The notes under the pieces: model-generated | The model's input: the letters and a program-made list of their open reading frames with translations, nothing else | Told to the model about the DNA's origin: nothing | The model's database searches: none | Made by a program: the position numbers and the translations under genes | In this document: in pieces, positions 59,001-64,000 of the stretch | How the letters are laid out: every line of letters begins with the position of its first letter | Position numbering within the stretch: position 1 is the stretch's first letter | Source: Cryptomeria japonica | Taxonomy: Eukaryota; Streptophyta; Pinopsida; Cupressales; Cupressaceae | Assembly (NCBI RefSeq): GCF_030272615.1 | Contig: NC_081406.1 | Span: 404,087,439 to 404,151,438 of the forward strand | Direction: 5' to 3' | Length of the DNA: 64,000 bases

Positions 59001-62000
59001 GTGTTTGGAGGCACAACAAGCTTGAAAATGCAAGTTATGATTCATAAGCCACGAGTATGAAAGCACGATTATGAAACTTATTATACTCCCCAATTATCAT
59101 TTTGAAGCATCGAAATGGGTGTTTGGAGACACAACAAGCTTGCCAATGGAAGTTATGATTCTGAAGCCATGAACAAGAAAGCGTGATTATAAAACCTATG
59201 GTTTTCCCAAATCATCATTTTTAAGCTTGTGCTTCCTAAACGCAAGTTTTGAATCATCAAAAAATGTGTTTGGAGGTAACACAAGCTTGAAAATGCAAGT
59301 GTTTATTCAAAAGCCATGAACATGAAATCTTGATTATAAAACTTATTGTAGTCCCAAATCATCATTTTCAAGCTTGTTCTTCCTAAATGTAAGGTTTGAA
59401 GCATCAAAATGTGTGTTTGGAGGTAACACAAGCTTGAAAATGCAAGTTCTGATTCAGAACCGACAAACATTAAAGAGTGTTTGCAGGTAACACAAGCTTG
59501 AAAATGAAATTACTGATTGCAAAGTCATGAACATGAAAGCACGATTATGAAACTTGTCGTACTCCCAAATCATTATTTTCATGCTTATGATACTTATCGT
59601 ACTCCCAAATCAACATCCTCAACCTTGTACTTCCTAAACGCAAGTTTTGAAGCATCAAAATATGTGTTTGGAGGTATCACAAGATTGAAAATGCAATTTT
59701 TTATTCCAAAGCCAGGAACATTAAAGCGTGATTATGAAACTTATCATACTCCGAGATCATCCTTTTCAATCTTTTTCTTCCTAAATGCAAGTTTTGAAGC
59801 ATCAAAATGTGTGTTTGGAGGTAACACAAGCTTGAAAATACAAGTTTTGATCACGAAGCCATGAACATGAAAGCGTGATTATGATACATATCATACTTCC
59901 AAATTATCATTTTCAAGCTTGTGCTTCCTAAATGCAAGTTTTGAAGCATCAAAATGTGTGTTTAGAGGCACAATAGGCTTAGATATGCAAGTTTTGACTC
60001 CAAAGACATGAACATGAACAATCTATTATGAAAATTATTATAGTCCAAAATCATCATTTCCAAGCTTGTGATTCCTAAACAAAAGTTTTCAAGCATAAAA
60101 ATGTGTGTTTAGAGGCACGATCTTGAAAATGAAACATCCAATTGTAAAACCATGGACATGAAAGCGCTATTATGAAACATATCATATTCCCAAATCAACA
60201 TCCACAAGGTTGTGCTTCCTAAATGCAAGTTTTGAAGCATCAAAATATGTGTTTGGAGGTATCACAAGATTGAAAATGTGAGTTCTAATTTTGAAGCTAT
60301 GATCATGAAAGCGTGATTATGAAACTTATCGTACTCCCAAATCATCACTTTCAAGCTTGTGCTTCCTATATGCAAGTTTTGAAGCATCAAAATGTGTGTT
60401 TGGATGTAACACAGGCTTGAAAATGTAACTTTTGATTCAGAAGCAACGAACATTAAAGAGCGATTATGAAACTTATCGTACTCCCAAATAATCATTTTCA
60501 AGCTTGCGCTTCCTAAATGCAAGTTCTGATTCTGAAGCCACAAACATGAAAGTGATATTATTCAACTTATCGTACTCCCAAATCATCATTTTCAAGCTCA
60601 TGCTTCATAAATACAAGTTTTGAAGCATGAAAATGTGTGTTTGGAGGTAACACAAGCTGGAAAATGCAAGTTCTAATTTTGAAGCAATGAACATTGAAGT
60701 GTGATTATAAAACTTATCTTAATCCCAGATCATCATTTTCAAGCCTTTCCTTCCTAAACGCAAGCTTTGACGCATCAAAATGTGTGTTTGTATGCATGGC
60801 AATCTTGAAAATGCAAGTTCTGATTCCGAAGCCAAGAGCATGAAAGCATGATTATGAAACTAATCATACTCTGAATCATCATTTTCAAGATTGTTCTTTT
60901 TAAATGCATGTTTTGAAGCATCAAAATGTGTTTTTGTAGGTAACACAAACTTTAAAATGCAAGTTCTGATTCAAAAGCCAAGAACATTAAATGATGATTA
61001 TGGAACTTACTGTACTACCAAATACTCATTTTCAAGCTTGTGCTTCCTAAATGAGAGTTTTGAAGCACGGAAATGAGTGTTTGGTGGCACAACAAGTGTG
61101 AAAATACAAGTTGTTTTTTAGAAAGACATGAACATTGAGGTGCAATTATGAAACTTATCATACTCCAATATCATCATTTTCAAGCTTGTGCTTCCTATAA
61201 GAAAGTATTGAAGCATCAAAATGTGTGTTTGGAGGAAACAAAAGCTTGAAAATGAAAGTTTTGATTTCGAATCCATGAATATGAAAGCGCGATTATGAAA
61301 CTTATCATACTACTAAATCATTATTTTCAAGCTTGTGCGTCCTAAACACAAATTTTGAAGCACCAAAATGTGTGTTTGGAGGTAACACGAAATTGAAAAT
61401 GCATGTTTTGATTCTTAAAACATGAATATGAAAGCACAATTATGAACCATCAAAGTATGTGTTTGGAGGTATCACAAGATTGAAAATGCAAGTTTTTATT
61501 CCAAAGCCACGAACATTAAAGCGTGATTATGAAAGTGAGATTACAAAACTTATCATACTCCAATATCATCATTTTCAAACTTGTGCTCCCTAAATGAAAG
61601 TATTGAAGCATCAAAATGTTTGATTGGAGGAAACAAAAGCTTGAATATGCAAGTCTTGATTCCGAAGCCATGAACATGAAAGCGCGATTATGAAACAACA
61701 AGCTTGAAAATGCACGTTATGATTCTGAAGCCACGAGTATGAAAGCGCGATTATGAAACTTATCATTCTGCCAAATTATCATTTTGAAGCATCGAAATGG
61801 GTGTTTAGAAACAAAACAAGCTTGTAAATGAAAGTTCTTTTTCCGAAGCCACGAACATGAAAACGCGATTATAAAACTTATGGTATTCCCAAATCATCAT
61901 TTTTACACTTGTGCTTCCTAAACGCAAGTTTTGAATCATCAAAATATGTGTTTGGAGGTATCACAAGATTAAAAATGCAATTTTTTATTCCAAAGCCACG

Positions 62001-64000
62001 AACATTAAAGCGTGATTATGAAACTTATCATACTCCCAGATCATCATTTTTAATCTTGTGCTTCCTAAACACAAGTTTTGAAGCATCAAAATGTGCGTTT
62101 GGAGGTAACACAAGCTTGAAAATACAATTGCTAATCATGAAGCCAAGAACATGAAAGGGTGATTATGAAACATATAATACCTCCAAATTATCATTTTCAA
62201 GCTTGTGCTTCCTCAACGCAAGTTTTGAAGCATCAAAATGTGTGTTTAGAGGCCTAAAAGGCTTGGATATGCAAATTTTGATTCCAAAGACATGAACATG
62301 AATGCGCTATTATAAAAATTATTGTACTCCAAAATAATTATTTTCAGGCTTGTGCTACGTAAACAGAAGTAATCAAGCATCAAAATGTGTGTTGAGAGGC
62401 CCAAGATTGAAAATGAAACATTTGATTCTAAAACCACAGACATGAAAGCGCTATTATGAAACATATCGTAGTACCAAATCATACTTTTAAAGCTTGTGCT
62501 TCCTAAATTCAAGTTTTGAAGCATCAAAGTGTGTGTTTGGAGGTAACCCAAGCTTGAAAATGTGAGTTCTGATTTCGAAGCTATGATCATGAAAGCACGA
62601 TTATGAAACTTATCGTACTCCCAAATCATCATTTTCAAGCTTGTGCTTCCTATATGCAAGTTTTGAAGCATCAAAATATGTGTTTGAAGGTAACACAAGC
62701 TTGAAAATACAACTTTTGATTCAGAAGCAACAAACATTAAAGAGCGATTATGAAACTTATCATACTTCCAAATAATAATTATCAAGCTTGCGCTTCCTAA
62801 ACGCAAGTTTTTAAGCATCGAAATGTGTGTTTGGAAGCACAACAAGCTTGAAAATGCAAGTTCTGATTCCTAAGCCATAAACATGAATGTGAATTTATGA
62901 AACTTATCGTACTCCCAAATCATCATTTTCAAGCTTGTGCTTCACAAATGCAATTTTTTAAGCATGAAAATCTGTGTTTGGAGGTAACACAAGCTTGAAA
63001 ATGCAAGTTCTGATTCTGAAGCGACGAACATTGGAGTGTGATTATGAAAATTATCATACTCCCAGATCATCATTTTCAAGCCTTTTCTTCCTAAACAAAA
63101 GTTTTGACGCATCAAAATGTGTGTTTGCAGGCATGGCAAGCTTGAAAATGCAAGTTCTGATTCTGAAGCCAAGAGCATGAAAGCATGATTATGAAACTTA
63201 TCATACTCGGAATCATCATTTTCAAGATTGTTCTTTTTAAATGCATGTTTTGAAGCTTCAAAATGTGTTTTTGTAGGTAACATAAACTTTAAAATGCAAG
63301 TTTTGATTCAAAAGCCACGAACATTAAACCATGATTATGGAACTTACCGTACTACCAAATACTCATTTTCAATCTTGTGCTTCCTAAACACAAGTTTTGA
63401 AGCACGAAAATGTGTGTTAGGTGTTACAACAAGTGTGAAAATGCATGTTTTTTTTTAGAAAGCCATGAACATTGAGGTGCGATTATGAAACTTATCATAC
63501 TCCAATATCATCATTTTCAAGCTTGTGTTTCCTAAAAGCAAGTATTGAAGCATCAAAATGTGTGTTTGCAGGAAACAGAAGTTTGAAAATGCAAGTTCTG
63601 ATTTTGAAGCCATCAACATGAAAGCACAATTATGAAACTTATCATAATCCTAAATCATCATTTTCAAGCATGTGCACCCTAAATGCAAATTTTCAACCAC
63701 CAAAATGTGTGTTTGGAGGTAACACGGGCTTGAAAATACATGTTTTGATTCTGAAAACACAAACATGAAAGCATGATTATGAAGCATATCGTACTCGCAG
63801 ATCATCATTTTAAAGCTTGTGGTTCCTAAATGCAAGTATTGAAGCATCAAACTATATGCTTTGATGTAACACAAGCTTGAAAATGCAAGTTCTGATTTCG
63901 AACACACAAACATGAAAGTGTGATTATGAAACTTATTGTATTCCTAAATCATCATTTTGAAGCTTGTGCCTTCCTAAATGCAAGTTTTGAAGCATCGAAA
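50028..64000. repeat. Satellite array, monomer about 147 bp, second block
   Basis: Continuation of the array to the window end. Large stretches repeat the first block in order at an offset of about 14.45 kb (for example 55060 matches 40595 and 58523 matches 44071). After 60 kb the offset falls to about 13.69 kb (61442 matches 47751), showing loss of several monomers in this copy. No gene. Confidence 0.95.

Noticed and set aside
37682-64000. Dozens of open frames of 60-200 codons in the satellite on both strands
   Set aside because: They are translations of the same tandem monomer in several frames, with repeating motifs at monomer spacing. They reflect few stops in the repeat, not genes.

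Overview
The window is nuclear plant heterochromatin: nested, decayed LTR retrotransposons on the left and a long satellite array on the right. I see no intact host gene. Plant origin is supported by captured fragments of two plant genes (the largest subunit of RNA polymerase III, NRPC1, and the RING protein HOS1), by plant-type LTR elements with tRNA primer sites, and by AT-rich repeat composition. A large-genome plant such as a conifer or other gymnosperm fits, but species is inference. I name the elements A to D.

Element A (1-37681, coding on the minus strand) is a tandem array of one non-autonomous, gag-only LTR element. Reading right to left, each unit is LTR, primer-site cluster, gag-like pseudogene, spacer, the C-terminal end of NRPC1 fused to a HOS1 RING fragment, an AT-rich tract rich in hairpins, a polypurine tract and the next LTR. 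Copy I is cut off by the window start, copy II (16759-31324) is complete apart from an insertion, and copy III (32176-37187) lacks its 5' end. LTRs lie at 15909-16758 and 31325-32175. At the right edge an inverted LTR piece (37188-37681) is joined to the gag of copy III and abuts satellite DNA.

Element B (1879-12680, minus strand) is inserted in copy I with a perfect 5-bp target duplication (GTTTA). Its LTRs carry a 47-bp tandem repeat (8 copies in one, 12 in the other). It has a tRNA-Trp-type primer site and a polypurine tract, and one long gag-like frame with eight stops and no frameshift. Element C (19927-27987, plus strand) is inserted inside the NRPC1 fragment of copy II with target duplication GTACT. 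It has an initiator-Met primer site, a coiled-coil and zinc-knuckle gag, and a long unrecognised ORF where pol would be. None of A, B or C shows reverse transcriptase, RNase H or integrase, so all must have relied on enzymes supplied by other elements.

From 37682 to the window end is a satellite with a monomer of about 147 bp (roughly 175 copies), with higher-order structure including a segment repeated about 14.4 kb apart. A solo LTR (element D, 49271-50027, target duplication GAAAG) interrupts it. Inferred order: satellite and element A first, then A amplified in tandem, then B and C inserted; D is independent.
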